This document shows positions 37,030 to 45,755 of a stretch of 64,000 bases of DNA, in pieces. The notes under the pieces are model-generated. The model worked only from the letters and a program-made list of their open reading frames with translations. It did no database searches and was not told the DNA's origin. The stretch is from NCBI RefSeq assembly GCF_017302315.1, contig NZ_JAFLDT010000008.1, positions 1-64,000 on the forward strand, read 5' to 3'. Position 1 is the stretch's first letter. The number at the start of each line of letters is the position of its first letter. The DNA comes from Zoogloea sp. (lineage in GTDB: Bacteria > Pseudomonadota > Gammaproteobacteria > Burkholderiales > Rhodocyclaceae). The position numbers and the translations under genes were made by a program.

Positions 37030-37044
37030 GCACCTATATGGTGC
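37030..37044. promoter_or_regulatory. NtrC-binding site 2 upstream of amtB
   Basis: GCACCTATATGGTGC is a perfect GCACC-N5-GGTGC palindrome, centred about 100 bases upstream of the -24 box. Confidence 0.85.
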
Positions 37045-37241
37045 GCAATGGCTGTCTCGTCGTGGAATGGTGGGCGTCGTGTTTCCTGTGCTCCGCAAGG
37101 GCATGCCTGCCGCATTTGGGCATGGCAGGTGACGCAATGCGTCACCTGCCAAAGTTTGAGAGGCTTGTGTTCCGTGCCGATGAGGCAGGCTTGTGGTTTT
37201 AGATGATTGATAAATAAGGAGTTACATCTTTTTTCGTCAGC

Positions 37242-37258
37242 TTGGCACGGGGGTTGCA
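37242..37258 (+). promoter_or_regulatory. Sigma-54 promoter of pilA
   Basis: TTGGCACGGGGGTTGCA matches the consensus TGGCACG-N4-TTGC exactly. It is 80 bases before the pilA start, as expected for PilR/RpoN-driven pilin genes. Confidence 0.92.
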
Positions 37259-37337
37259 ATACGTTCCACATCGGATGCCGATATGCAGATCCGAAATGCT
37301 CCAAACCCATATTCAGCCGTTCATAGGAGATGTCATC

Positions 37338-37760
37338 ATGAAAAAGCAAGCTCAAGCCGGTTTTACCCTGATCGAACTGATGATCGTTGTGGCGATCATC
37401 GGCATTCTGGCGGCTGTTGCCGTGCCCCAGTATCAGGACTACGTGGCGAAGTCCAAGTGGAGCGCTGCGTTGGCTGAGGTTTCCTCCGGTCAGAAGCTGA
37501 TCGAAACCGAACTGTCCCGTAATTCCGCTCTGACCAATGCTGAAGCGATGACTGCCTCGGGCATGCAGGCCACTACGGGCAATTGTGGCCTTGCTGCCAC
37601 CAACGCCGCTGGTGTTGCGACCTTCATCTGCACCATCAATAGCGGTCCCGCCCCCGTCAACGGTAAGACGATTACATGGAGTCGTACGGCCGCGGGCGTC
37701 TGGAGCTGTGCCTCCAATGCTGCAGTCAAGTACACTAGCCCTGGCTGTCCGGGTGTGTAA
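37338..37760 (+). CDS. pilA: Type IV pilin PilA
   Basis: 140-residue prepilin. Leader MKKQAQAG is cut before Phe by PilD; the +5 glutamate is in [32 protein letters not shown] disulfide-bonded D-region is likely from [14 protein letters not shown]; another cysteine pair is GNCG / FICT. The start at 37338 has AGGAGA just upstream (37325-37330). Type IV pili support twitching, attachment and DNA uptake. It stands alone here, with a strong terminator after it. Confidence 0.96.
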   Translation: MKKQAQAGFTLIELMIVVAIIGILAAVAVPQYQDYVAKSKWSAALAEVSSGQKLIETELSRNSALTNAEAMTASGMQATTGNCGLAATNAAGVATFICTINSGPAPVNGKTITWSRTAAGVWSCASNAAVKYTSPGCPGV

Positions 37761-37805
37761 CGGAAATTGATCTGACCCGGGCTTGATTTCCCGGGTTGCA
37801 GATTC

Positions 37806-37850
37806 GGCCAAAAGCCCTGCAGAGTGATCTGCGGGGCTTTTGGCCTTTTG
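37806..37850 (+). terminator. Terminator after pilA
   Basis: A 17-bp near-perfect stem (GGCCAAAAGCCC...GGGGCTTTTGGCC) followed by TTTT. It leads directly into the ampD leader. Confidence 0.85.
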
Positions 37851-37884
37851 TGGCTATTTTTACGACCTTGTTTTCAGGCCGAAC

Positions 37885-38505
37885 ATGCCCGATCCACGTC
37901 TGATTCCCTCTCCCAACGCTGATGCCCGTCCCGATGGCGTTTTGCCCGAGCTCATCATCATCCATGCCATCAGCCTGCCTCCCGATCGTTTTGGTGGCCT
38001 GGGCGTTGAGCAGCTCTTCACCAACCGTCTCGATCCGGCCGGGCATCCTTACTACGCGCAGATCCACATGCTCAGGGTGTCGGCCCACTACTTCATCCGG
38101 CGTACCGGCGAGCTGATCCAGTTCGTTGCACCCGAACTGCGCGCCTGGCACGCGGGGGTTTCGTCCTGGGGTGGACGGGAGCGCTGCAACGACTTCTCCA
38201 TCGGTATTGAACTGGAGGGGTGCGATACGCTGCCCTTCGAGCCGATCCAGTACGAGACCCTTGCCGGGCTGCTGGCCGACCTGTGCGCGCGTTTTCCGGT
38301 TGCAGGAATCACCGGCCATTCCAACATCGCGCCCGGGCGCAAGACCGATCCTGGCCCATGGTTCTCATGGGGGCATCTGCGGCGTCTGCTGGCCGATGCC
38401 GGGCATGGCGAAGTGGGGCAGATGGTTGAACCGGAGGATGCTGCCGACCCCGCTGACGATGCCTTTCTGCGTTGGCCATTTCCAGTCACGGCGCGGCCTG
38501 GCTAG
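37885..38505 (+). CDS. ampD: 1,6-anhydro-MurNAc-L-alanine amidase AmpD
   Basis: 206 residues. Cytoplasmic zinc amidase that cleaves peptide from anhydro-muropeptides in cell-wall recycling. Motifs: LPELIIIHAISLPP with the first zinc His; IGIELEGCD with the catalytic Glu region; and ITGHSNIAPGRKTDPGPWF with the second His and the Asp. I use the ATG at 37885 (MPDPRLIPSPN). No signal peptide, consistent with AmpD rather than AmiD. Confidence 0.94.
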   Translation: MPDPRLIPSPNADARPDGVLPELIIIHAISLPPDRFGGLGVEQLFTNRLDPAGHPYYAQIHMLRVSAHYFIRRTGELIQFVAPELRAWHAGVSSWGGRERCNDFSIGIELEGCDTLPFEPIQYETLAGLLADLCARFPVAGITGHSNIAPGRKTDPGPWFSWGHLRRLLADAGHGEVGQMVEPEDAADPADDAFLRWPFPVTARPG

Positions 38506-38638
38506 GGGTGACGGGTCGGTTTCGGAAAGCCGCTTGGGGCCTGGCTTTGCGCCGGGAGAGATGCGGAGGACAACATGCTGCGGGGCTTTGCGGGAATGTC
38601 ATTGGAATCCGTTTGAAAGGGCTTCGAGATGCCCCGGT

Positions 38639-38667
38639 TTGACAAAACCCAGTCGAATCAATAGAAT
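38639..38667 (+). promoter_or_regulatory. Consensus-like sigma-70 promoter
   Basis: TTGACA at 38639-38644 and TAGAAT at 38662-38667, separated by exactly 17 bases. It is the best sigma-70 match I noticed in the window. Initiation near 38674 would leave about 330 untranslated bases before the transglycosylase. Confidence 0.7.
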
Positions 38668-39000
38668 GCGATTTGTGTGCAGTGCAGCACGCATAAATTT
38701 TGTTACACGTCGGTGTCGAAGCCGTCGCATGGCCGGGCCTCTTCCCTCCGGCTACTGACCGTCCCAAGGTCTGGTTTCGATACTATTTTTTGGCACGCTG
38801 TCTGGTTGCGTCAGCGTGTTTGGATCAACCCCTGGCGACCTGGCTTTTGATTGCCGTCGGCCGTATTTCAGGCTGATGAGTTGAACCCGACTCTGCATTT
38901 CCAGGGCTGTCGGGCGATACAAGCGGATTCTCCGTGCCCCTGTTTTCAGGCACGGGTTTGCGTGGGCATTCACGGGCCGTGGCCACAGAAAGGAGAGCCC

Positions 39001-39702
39001 ATGTTCGCAACTCGTATCGCGAAGTACGCACGTCACGCGGCTTCATTCATGCTTCATTTCGCCCACGGCGGTCTTCTCGTCGCTGGCCTGATCGTTACCC
39101 TTTTCGTGGCGTCCCGTATCGCCAATCATGGTATCCAGGGGCTTTCCCTGGGTAGTTTCACCGAAGATCCTGCCATCACCGCGATGGTGGAAGACGCTGA
39201 GCCGGAGTTGGTTCAAGTCGTCGAAAGCCCCTCCGCCAAGCTGAGCCCAGACCTGCAACGGGTCAAGATCTATATCGCCAAACGCTATCAGGTCTCTGCC
39301 GTGGCTCTTGAGCCCCTGCTGGCCTCGGCCCAGCAGACCGGGCGCAATATCGGTGTCGATCCCTTGTTGCTGGTGGCCGTGATGGCCATCGAGTCGCGCT
39401 TCAATCCCTTCGCCGAAAGCCCGATGGGCGCCCAGGGCCTGATGCAGATCATCCCCAAGTGGCACCCGGACAAGGTGGACGTCAAGTCTGATCGGGCTGC
39501 CCTGTTTGATCCCGACACCAATATCCGTGTCGGCGCTCAAGTGCTCAAGGAGTACATCCAGACCACCGGGTCGGTTGAGCGTGCCCTGCAGCAATACAAT
39601 GGTTCCAGTGACCCTGCGACGCCCTACGCCAACAAGGTGATGGCCGTGAAGGCTGCACTGGCCCAGGCGGCGCGCAGTAGTGGCCGGTTTGTTGGCGCCT
39701 GA
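39001..39702 (+). CDS. Lytic transglycosylase, SLT-type, membrane anchored
   Basis: 233 residues. An N-terminal membrane segment at about 20-40 (LLVAGLIVTLFVAS) anchors a periplasmic SLT domain (about 115-225). The catalytic Glu is in LLLVAVMAIESRFNPFAES, followed by GAQGLMQIIPKWH and NIRVGAQVLKEY. It cleaves the MurNAc-GlcNAc bond in murein. The ATG at 39001 has AAAGGAGAG upstream. The preceding 495 bases contain a promoter and no gene. Confidence 0.9.
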   Translation: MFATRIAKYARHAASFMLHFAHGGLLVAGLIVTLFVASRIANHGIQGLSLGSFTEDPAITAMVEDAEPELVQVVESPSAKLSPDLQRVKIYIAKRYQVSAVALEPLLASAQQTGRNIGVDPLLLVAVMAIESRFNPFAESPMGAQGLMQIIPKWHPDKVDVKSDRAALFDPDTNIRVGAQVLKEYIQTTGSVERALQQYNGSSDPATPYANKVMAVKAALAQAARSSGRFVGA

Positions 39703-39732
39703 CGCGCGCTACATACCGGGGGAGGCAAAAGG

Positions 39733-39756
39733 CCCGCCGCGATTGGCGGGTTTTTT
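39733..39756 (+). terminator. Terminator after the transglycosylase
   Basis: CCCGCC stem, GCGATT loop, GGCGGG, then six Ts. Confidence 0.9.
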
Positions 39757-39989
39757 GCGTTCGTGCTGAGCCCACGCAGCTCACCGTACCCCTTTTGTGC
39801 TTGAGATTCCCCGCGTGAAGCGGGGCCGTTTGCCAGGATTTCTTCACGAGCTTCGAGCCGGGAAACGAAAATCCAAAAGCGAGCGCCGTCGAGCATGGGC
39901 GTCCGCGGGCTGCCCGTACGGTTGTCCGTGCCAAGCCGCACCTGCCCGGCTCCGGTATCATGGCGGTCTTGTTAACTTGTGGCGTGGCA

Positions 39990-40637
39990 ATGGAACTGCT
40001 CACTCAATTCATCGACATCATCCTGCATCTGGACGTGCATCTGGCTGCCCTGACGGCCCAGTACGGCACCTGGATCTACGTGATCCTCTTTCTGATCATC
40101 TTCTGTGAGACCGGTCTGGTGGTGTTTCCTTTCCTTCCGGGTGACTCGCTGCTGTTCGTGGCGGGGGCCCTGGCGGCCACAGGTGGAATGGACATCTATG
40201 TACTCTGTGGCGTGCTGCTCGCGGCGGCGGTGCTGGGCGACAACACCAACTACTGGATCGGCCATTCCATCGGCCCCAAGGTGTTCCGCTGGGAGAACTC
40301 CCGCCTGTTCAACCGTGCAGCCTTCGACAAGACCCACGCGTACTTCGAGTCTCACGGTGGCAAGACGATCATCATTGCCCGATTCCTGCCCCTGCTGCGT
40401 ACCTTTGCGCCCTTCGTGGCCGGCGTGGCGCGGATGACCTACAGCCGCTTCGTGGCCCTTGATTTCCTGGGGGGCTGCATCTGGATCTTTTCGCTGACCT
40501 GGCTTGGCTACGGTTTCGGCAACATGCCCGTGGTCAAGAAGAATCTGTCGGTGGTGATCCTTGGCATCATCGCCATCTCGCTGATCCCGATCTTCCTGGG
40601 CTGGCTGAAGAGCCGCCGTGCCCCTGCGGCGGGTTGA
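39990..40637 (+). CDS. DedA-family membrane protein
   Basis: 215 residues from the ATG at 39990 (MELLTQFIDIIL); an earlier ATG at 39960 is less likely. DedA hallmarks: FCETGLVVFPFLPGDSLLFVAGALAA, GDNTNYWIGHSIG, GGKTIIIARFLPLLRTFAPFVAG with the RF(L/I)P...R core. Four or more transmembrane segments. DedA proteins act in membrane lipid carrier transport (undecaprenyl phosphate flipping in some members) and envelope homeostasis. It is followed by purN after 8 bases. Confidence 0.92.
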   Translation: MELLTQFIDIILHLDVHLAALTAQYGTWIYVILFLIIFCETGLVVFPFLPGDSLLFVAGALAATGGMDIYVLCGVLLAAAVLGDNTNYWIGHSIGPKVFRWENSRLFNRAAFDKTHAYFESHGGKTIIIARFLPLLRTFAPFVAGVARMTYSRFVALDFLGGCIWIFSLTWLGYGFGNMPVVKKNLSVVILGIIAISLIPIFLGWLKSRRAPAAG

Positions 40638-40645
40638 GGTCGAGC

Positions 40646-41290
40646 ATGAAGAACGTCGTCATTCTCATCTCCGGTCGTGGCAGCAACATGGAGGCGATTG
40701 TCCGGGCGCAGATTCCCGGTGCCCACATCGCAGCCGTCATTTCCAATCGGCCGGATGCCGCCGGCCTCGAATTTGCTGTCCGCCATGGCATCCAGGCCCG
40801 GGTTGTTGACCACAAGGCCTATCCGAGTCGGGATGCCTTCGATGCGGCCCTGGCCGAGCTTGTCGATACCCTATCTCCTGACCTGGTGGTGCTTGCCGGT
40901 TTCATGCGGGTGCTGACCGATGGGTTCGTCAATCGCTATGCGGGCCGCTTGCTCAACATCCATCCCAGCCTGCTGCCGTCCTTTCCGGGGCTGCACACCC
41001 ATCGCCGGGCCCTGGAGGCTGGCGTGCGGGTTCATGGTACGACGGTGCATTTTGTGACGCCGACTCTGGATTGCGGTCCGGTGGTGATCCAGGCCGCAGT
41101 GCCGGTGCTGGCCGATGACGACGAAGACAGCCTTGCTGCCCGCGTGCTGGCCCAGGAGCATCGCATCTACCCGCAAGCCGTGCGCTGGTTTGTCGAGGGC
41201 CGGCTGGCCGTTACCGAAGCTGGCCGGGTAAAGGTGACGGGGGAGTCTGCAGGGCCTGATGGCTGGACGGTACCGCCGGTAGAGGCCTGA
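40646..41290 (+). CDS. purN: Phosphoribosylglycinamide formyltransferase
   Basis: 214 residues. GART step of purine synthesis: 10-formyl-THF plus GAR gives FGAR. Phosphate loop ISGRGSNMEAI, the active-site Asn-His region LLNIHPSLLPSFPGLHTHRRAL, and GTTVHFVTPTLDCGPVV with the catalytic Asp. The start is set at 40646 (MKNVVILISG); GGTCGAG upstream. Possibly co-transcribed with the dedA-like gene before and the DUF3108 gene after. Confidence 0.96.
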   Translation: MKNVVILISGRGSNMEAIVRAQIPGAHIAAVISNRPDAAGLEFAVRHGIQARVVDHKAYPSRDAFDAALAELVDTLSPDLVVLAGFMRVLTDGFVNRYAGRLLNIHPSLLPSFPGLHTHRRALEAGVRVHGTTVHFVTPTLDCGPVVIQAAVPVLADDDEDSLAARVLAQEHRIYPQAVRWFVEGRLAVTEAGRVKVTGESAGPDGWTVPPVEA

Positions 41291-41297
41291 GTTGTCG

Positions 41298-42410
41298 ATG
41301 GCTGCAGCCGAGGGATACAACCGCACGCTGATCTTTGCCGTCGCGGTGTCCGCCGTGGCGCATCTGCTTGCGCTTTTCGGGCCGGCCTGGGAGGTGCCCA
41401 ACGAAAAGGCAAGTGTTCTCCCGCCCCTTGATGCCCGCCTCACGCCGCTGCCAAAGCCTGCGCTGAAGAGCCCGGATGACAAGCGCGTGATCTTGGGTGA
41501 CGCGCCACCACCCCGGCCCAGGCCGCGGCCCCGCAAACCCGCGAAACCGGCCGAACCCGAGACTTCCTCCACCCCGATGGCCCAGCCAGAGCCCGACGGT
41601 TCAACCTTGGGCAGTGCGGGTGAAGGCCTTGATCAGGCCTCCCCCCCCGCGCCGGTGGTCGAGGCCGAGGCCGAGGCGGCTTCCGGTAGTGGCAAGGGCG
41701 GTGCGGGAGGCATGCCGGCCAAGGGGGCCGGGCCGAGCCTGGGCGAGCTCTGGGCTGCGTCCGGCAAGATCCAGTACAACGTGATTCGGGGTGAGCAGAA
41801 TTTCATCATCGGCCGCACCACCCATGCGTGGACCCATGACCAGGAGCACTATTCGATGGAGACGGTCATTGAGACGTCGGGCCTGGTGGGTTTGATCAAG
41901 CCGTTCCGGATGGTGCAGCGTAGTGAGGGCCGGATCGGCCCCGGCGGACTGCAGCCCGAGAAATTCACCGTCGAAAGGGATGGCCGGATGCGTGAGCGGG
42001 CTGACTTCGACTGGTCATCCGCCAAGGTGGTGTTGGTGGCGGGTGAGCGCCGGAGGGAGTTCTCGATTGCAGAAGGCGATCAGGATGTGCTTTCGTTGAT
42101 GCACCACCTGTCCCTCCAGCCGGACGGTCCGCTAAATGCTGAGTTGCTGGTCGTGACCGGGAAGAGTGCAGTGCGCTCGGTGATCGAGAATCTCGGTATC
42201 GAGGAGATCGAGGTGCCGGCGGGCCGGGTTTCGGCCTACCATCTTGGCAGTACGGGCCATCGAGGCGATCTGAAGATCGATATCTGGCTGGCCCGGGACT
42301 ATGCCAATCTGCCGGTGCGCCTGAAGATCACCGACAAGAGCGGTGAGGTACTCGATCAGGTCGCCACGGGTGTGGACCTGGGTAAGTCGGCCGCCGCCCA
42401 TCAGCAGTGA
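41298..42410 (+). CDS. DUF3108 domain protein, N-terminal membrane anchor
   Basis: 370 residues. A transmembrane segment (TLIFAVAVSAVAHLLALFG, about 10-28) is followed by a Pro-rich linker (PPPRPRPRPRKPAKPAEPE and an Ala/Glu stretch), then a DUF3108 beta domain from about 155 (SGKIQYNVIRGEQNFIIGRT). The build resembles TonB-like anchored envelope proteins. Function unknown. It ends before a strong terminator. Confidence 0.82.
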   Translation: MAAAEGYNRTLIFAVAVSAVAHLLALFGPAWEVPNEKASVLPPLDARLTPLPKPALKSPDDKRVILGDAPPPRPRPRPRKPAKPAEPETSSTPMAQPEPDGSTLGSAGEGLDQASPPAPVVEAEAEAASGSGKGGAGGMPAKGAGPSLGELWAASGKIQYNVIRGEQNFIIGRTTHAWTHDQEHYSMETVIETSGLVGLIKPFRMVQRSEGRIGPGGLQPEKFTVERDGRMRERADFDWSSAKVVLVAGERRREFSIAEGDQDVLSLMHHLSLQPDGPLNAELLVVTGKSAVRSVIENLGIEEIEVPAGRVSAYHLGSTGHRGDLKIDIWLARDYANLPVRLKITDKSGEVLDQVATGVDLGKSAAAHQQ

Positions 42411-42420
42411 AGTCAGTCTG

Positions 42421-42447
42421 CCGGACGCAGCAGCGTCCGGTTTTTTT
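42421..42447 (+). terminator. Terminator after the DUF3108 gene
   Basis: CCGGACGC, AGCA loop, GCGTCCGG, then seven Ts. It lies only 17 bases before the rsmB start. Confidence 0.92.
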
Positions 42448-42463
42448 CTCGTATCGGATTTCC

Positions 42464-43723
42464 ATGACCATTACTCCCGCCCAGATACAGTCCGCCAGCC
42501 AGGCTCTTCGTTCAGTGCTGCGCTTCGATTATCCGGCCGACTCTGTGCTGTCCCGTTATTTCCGTGATCTCCCCGAGCTTGGTGCCCGGGATCGGGCCTT
42601 CGTGGCCGAGGCGGTGTACGGCGTGCTCCGGCGCAAGCGTACCCTTGAGCGGCTGTGCGGCCCGGAGGCCTCCACCCGGCATCTGGTGCTGGCCTGGCTG
42701 GCACGCGTCGAAGGCACTACCCTGCGGCAACTCGGCGACGGCCTGCATGGCCGTGACACGGATTTCTTCGCCGAGATCAAAGGGCGTGACGGTGGCGAGC
42801 CGACCCTGGCAGAGTCGGCCGATCTCCCCGACTGGCTGGCAGAGCGCCTGCTCGCCACCCTGAGCCCCGAGCAGGTTGTGTCCCTGGCCCAGAGCCTCAA
42901 TCGGCCGGCGCCTCTGGATCTGCGGGTTAATACCCTCAAGATCGACCGGGATGCACTCGTGGCGCGCCTTAAGACCGATGGGGTCGCGTGTGCCCCGGGG
43001 CGTTACTCTCCCACGGCCGTGCGCCTCGAAGGCAAGCCGGCACTGCAGAAGCACCCCTTGTTCCTGGACGGAAGTTTCGAGGTTCAGGATGAGGGCAGCC
43101 AGCTACTGGGCTACCTGCTGCAGCCCAAGCGCGGCGAGATGGCTGTCGACTTCTGTGCGGGTGCCGGCGGCAAGACTCTGCTGTTGGGTGCCTTGATGCG
43201 CAACAGCGGTCGTCTGTACGCCTTCGATGTGTCGGACAAGCGTCTGTCCAAACTCAAACCGCGTATGGCTCGCTCCGGTCTGTCCAATGTTCATCCGGTG
43301 GTTATTGCCAGTGAGAACGATCCGCGGGTCAAACGTCTGGCCGGCAAGATTGATCGGGTGCTGGTGGATGCGCCCTGCAGTGGTCTGGGCACCCTGCGCC
43401 GCAACCCGGATCTCAAGTGGCGTCAAAGCCCCGAGGCTCTGGCTGAACTTACCGTCAAGCAGGGTGCGATCCTGGCCAGTGCGGCCCGATTGGTGAAGCC
43501 GGGCGGGCGGCTGGTGTACGCCACCTGCAGCCTGCTGCCTGAAGAGAACGAAGCCATCGTCGCCGCCTTCCTCGCCGCCAATGAGGGGTTTGTGCTGCTC
43601 AACGCTCAGGAAGTGCTGGCCCGACAGGGCATCACGGTTGAATGTGGAGAGCAGTTGCGTCTGACCCCGCTGGCCCACGATACCGATGGATTCTTTGCGG
43701 CCGTGCTTGAGCGCAAGGCCTGA
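42464..43723 (+). CDS. rsmB: 16S rRNA m5C967 methyltransferase RsmB-like
   Basis: 419 residues. N-terminal NusB-like helical domain (DLPELGARDRAFVAEAVYGVLRRK), then a SAM methyltransferase domain: MAVDFCAGAGGKTLLLGALM, VLVDAPCSGLGTLRRNPDLKWR with the motif IV Cys and RLVYATCSLLPEENE with the motif VI catalytic Cys. It lacks the PUA-type extension of other family members. The start at 42464 falls after a terminator, so it has its own promoter or depends on readthrough. One-base overlap with the next gene. Confidence 0.9.
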   Translation: MTITPAQIQSASQALRSVLRFDYPADSVLSRYFRDLPELGARDRAFVAEAVYGVLRRKRTLERLCGPEASTRHLVLAWLARVEGTTLRQLGDGLHGRDTDFFAEIKGRDGGEPTLAESADLPDWLAERLLATLSPEQVVSLAQSLNRPAPLDLRVNTLKIDRDALVARLKTDGVACAPGRYSPTAVRLEGKPALQKHPLFLDGSFEVQDEGSQLLGYLLQPKRGEMAVDFCAGAGGKTLLLGALMRNSGRLYAFDVSDKRLSKLKPRMARSGLSNVHPVVIASENDPRVKRLAGKIDRVLVDAPCSGLGTLRRNPDLKWRQSPEALAELTVKQGAILASAARLVKPGGRLVYATCSLLPEENEAIVAAFLAANEGFVLLNAQEVLARQGITVECGEQLRLTPLAHDTDGFFAAVLERKA

Positions 43724-44352
43724 TGCGAGGTCTGAGCGGTCTGCTGGCATGCGGGGCGCTGTTTCTGGGGGCTCCGGCCTGGGCGCTGGCGCCGGAGCCG
43801 GCCCTGAATGTGGTGGCGACGGGTACGGTGGAGGTGGTCTTTTCCCCGTGGAATGACGGCGAAGCCGCCCTGCTCGCGGCGATTGATGCGGCGCGAGAGC
43901 AGATCCTGGTGCAGGCATATCTGTTCACCAGCAAACCACTGGCGCGTGCCCTGATTGCAGCCCACCGGCGCGGTGTGCGTGTGGAGGTCATGCTGGATGC
44001 CGAGAGCAATCGCCCGGCATCGGCAAGCATGCTCCCGGATTTCATGGCTGCCGGTGTGCCGGTGCTGGTTGAAACGCGTCACAACATTGCCCACAACAAG
44101 GTGATGTTGTTTGATCCGGCCTCATCCAGGGCCGCCGTGGCCACCGGGTCATACAACTACACCCGCTCAGCGCGGGTTGCCAATGCCGAGAACCTGTTGA
44201 TCCTGCGGGGCAACCCGGCGCTGGCGAGGGCCTACCTGGACAACTGGCTGCGTCACAAGGCCGAAGCGCAGTTGCTGCAAAGTCTCGACAATCTGCCCGC
44301 AAGAAGAAGGAAAGACGATGGAAGAGAACCAGATCGCGCAACTGCTGATTGA
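43723..44352 (+). CDS. Phospholipase D-family endonuclease-like protein, secreted
   Basis: 209 residues with a signal peptide (LLACGALFLGAPAWALA). One HKD motif near residues 126-140: AHNKVMLFDPASSRAAVATGSYNYT, matching the Nuc/Nth-type PLD nucleases, which dimerise to form the active site. It is likely a periplasmic or secreted nuclease. Start overlaps the rsmB stop (TGATG); its end overlaps the MscS gene by 35 bases. Confidence 0.87.
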   Translation: MRGLSGLLACGALFLGAPAWALAPEPALNVVATGTVEVVFSPWNDGEAALLAAIDAAREQILVQAYLFTSKPLARALIAAHRRGVRVEVMLDAESNRPASASMLPDFMAAGVPVLVETRHNIAHNKVMLFDPASSRAAVATGSYNYTRSARVANAENLLILRGNPALARAYLDNWLRHKAEAQLLQSLDNLPARRRKDDGREPDRATAD

Positions 44353-45649
44353 GGTTTGGGACGATGTCCAGAAGCCGGCAATCTTCTGGCAGATCGGTGT
44401 GTTGGCGGTGTGTCTATTGATTGCCGGGTTGATTTCGCGGCAGGTCAAGGCGATGTTGCACCGACGGGCGAGTGCTGAGCCGGGCTCCGTGCGGGACGTT
44501 GGGGAGGAGGGGTTGCGGCGGGTGGTCTTCCCACTCTCGGCGCTGTTGCTGGTGGCGCTGGCCAGGGTGACGCTCGACAAGTGGCACCATGTCAATCTGC
44601 TCAAACTGGCCATACCCCTCTTGTTGGCCATGGCGGTGATCAGGCTGACCGTGCACGCGCTCAAGCGCGCTTTTCCCCGGGCCGGCTGGCTGGCTTCCTT
44701 CGAGCGCTTCTTCGCATTTTCTGCGTGGGCTGCGGTGGCCTTGCACATCATCGGGGTGCTGCCGGCGGTCATCGACGGGCTTGAGCAGATCAGCTTTCCT
44801 GTTGGCAAGTCCAGCGTCAATCTCTGGATGCTGCTGCAGGGGGGGCTGACCGTGATGCTGACCGTCCTCATCGCCCTGTGGCTTGCGGGTACGGTGGAGG
44901 CGCGGCTGATGCACACGGAGGGTCTCGACGCCAACCTCAAGCTGGTTTTTGCGCGTCTCTCCAAGGCCCTTCTGATCATCCTCGCCGTATCCATCGGCTT
45001 GCCCCTGGTAGGCATCGACCTGACCGCCCTGTCGGTTTTTGGCGGGGCGCTGGGGGTGGGGCTTGGCCTCGGCATGCAGAAGATCGCAGCCAACTATGTG
45101 TCCGGCTTCATATTGTTGCTGGACCGCTCGATCCGTATGGGCAACCTGATCTCGGTCGGAAACGAGCGTGGCGTGGTCAGTCAGATCACCACCCGGTACA
45201 CGGTGCTAAAGGGAATGAGCGGCATCGAGTCCATCGTGCCCAATGAAACACTTGTCGGTGCGGTGGTGCAGAACGAAACTTTCACTGACCCGAAGGTGCG
45301 TATCGCCCTGCCCGTTCAGGTGAGCTATGCGACCGATCTGGAGAAAGCCATGGTCATCCTGGTCGAAGCTGCTGGGAATCAAGCCCGCGTGATGACAGAT
45401 CCGGCGCCCGGCGCTTTTGTGGAAGCTTTCGCGGATAGTGGTATCAACCTGCAGCTCGGCTTCTGGATCCGTGACCCGGCTGAAGGAACCCTGGGAATCC
45501 GTTCGGCGATCAACCTGGAGATCTGGCGGCGCTTCAAGGAGGAGGGCATCGAGATCCCCTTTCCCCAGCGTGAGGTGCGTGTCCTCAACCCGGCCCCGTC
45601 GGTGCCGATAGAAGCACAGGGCGGCGCTGTATCGATTCAGCCACAGTAA
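44318..45649 (+). CDS. Mechanosensitive ion channel, MscS family
   Basis: 443 residues. Several N-terminal membrane segments (about 30-50, 75-95, 110-150, 175-195), then the MscS pore helix and beta domain: LVGIDLTALSVFGGALGVGLGLGMQKIAANYVSGFILLLDRSIRMGN. It relieves turgor during hypo-osmotic shock. Longer N-terminus than E. coli MscS (286), closer to YbdG/YnaI size. Confidence 0.93.
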   Translation: MEENQIAQLLIEVWDDVQKPAIFWQIGVLAVCLLIAGLISRQVKAMLHRRASAEPGSVRDVGEEGLRRVVFPLSALLLVALARVTLDKWHHVNLLKLAIPLLLAMAVIRLTVHALKRAFPRAGWLASFERFFAFSAWAAVALHIIGVLPAVIDGLEQISFPVGKSSVNLWMLLQGGLTVMLTVLIALWLAGTVEARLMHTEGLDANLKLVFARLSKALLIILAVSIGLPLVGIDLTALSVFGGALGVGLGLGMQKIAANYVSGFILLLDRSIRMGNLISVGNERGVVSQITTRYTVLKGMSGIESIVPNETLVGAVVQNETFTDPKVRIALPVQVSYATDLEKAMVILVEAAGNQARVMTDPAPGAFVEAFADSGINLQLGFWIRDPAEGTLGIRSAINLEIWRRFKEEGIEIPFPQREVRVLNPAPSVPIEAQGGAVSIQPQ

Positions 45650-45755
45650 GACCGGCTTGCTGGCGCCAAGGCCCGTGTATTTGAGCACTTTCCTTGGTTT
45701 GGGAAGGGGGCTCGACTAGAATTCGCGCACCACTCGAACAAGGACGTACGGCCTG

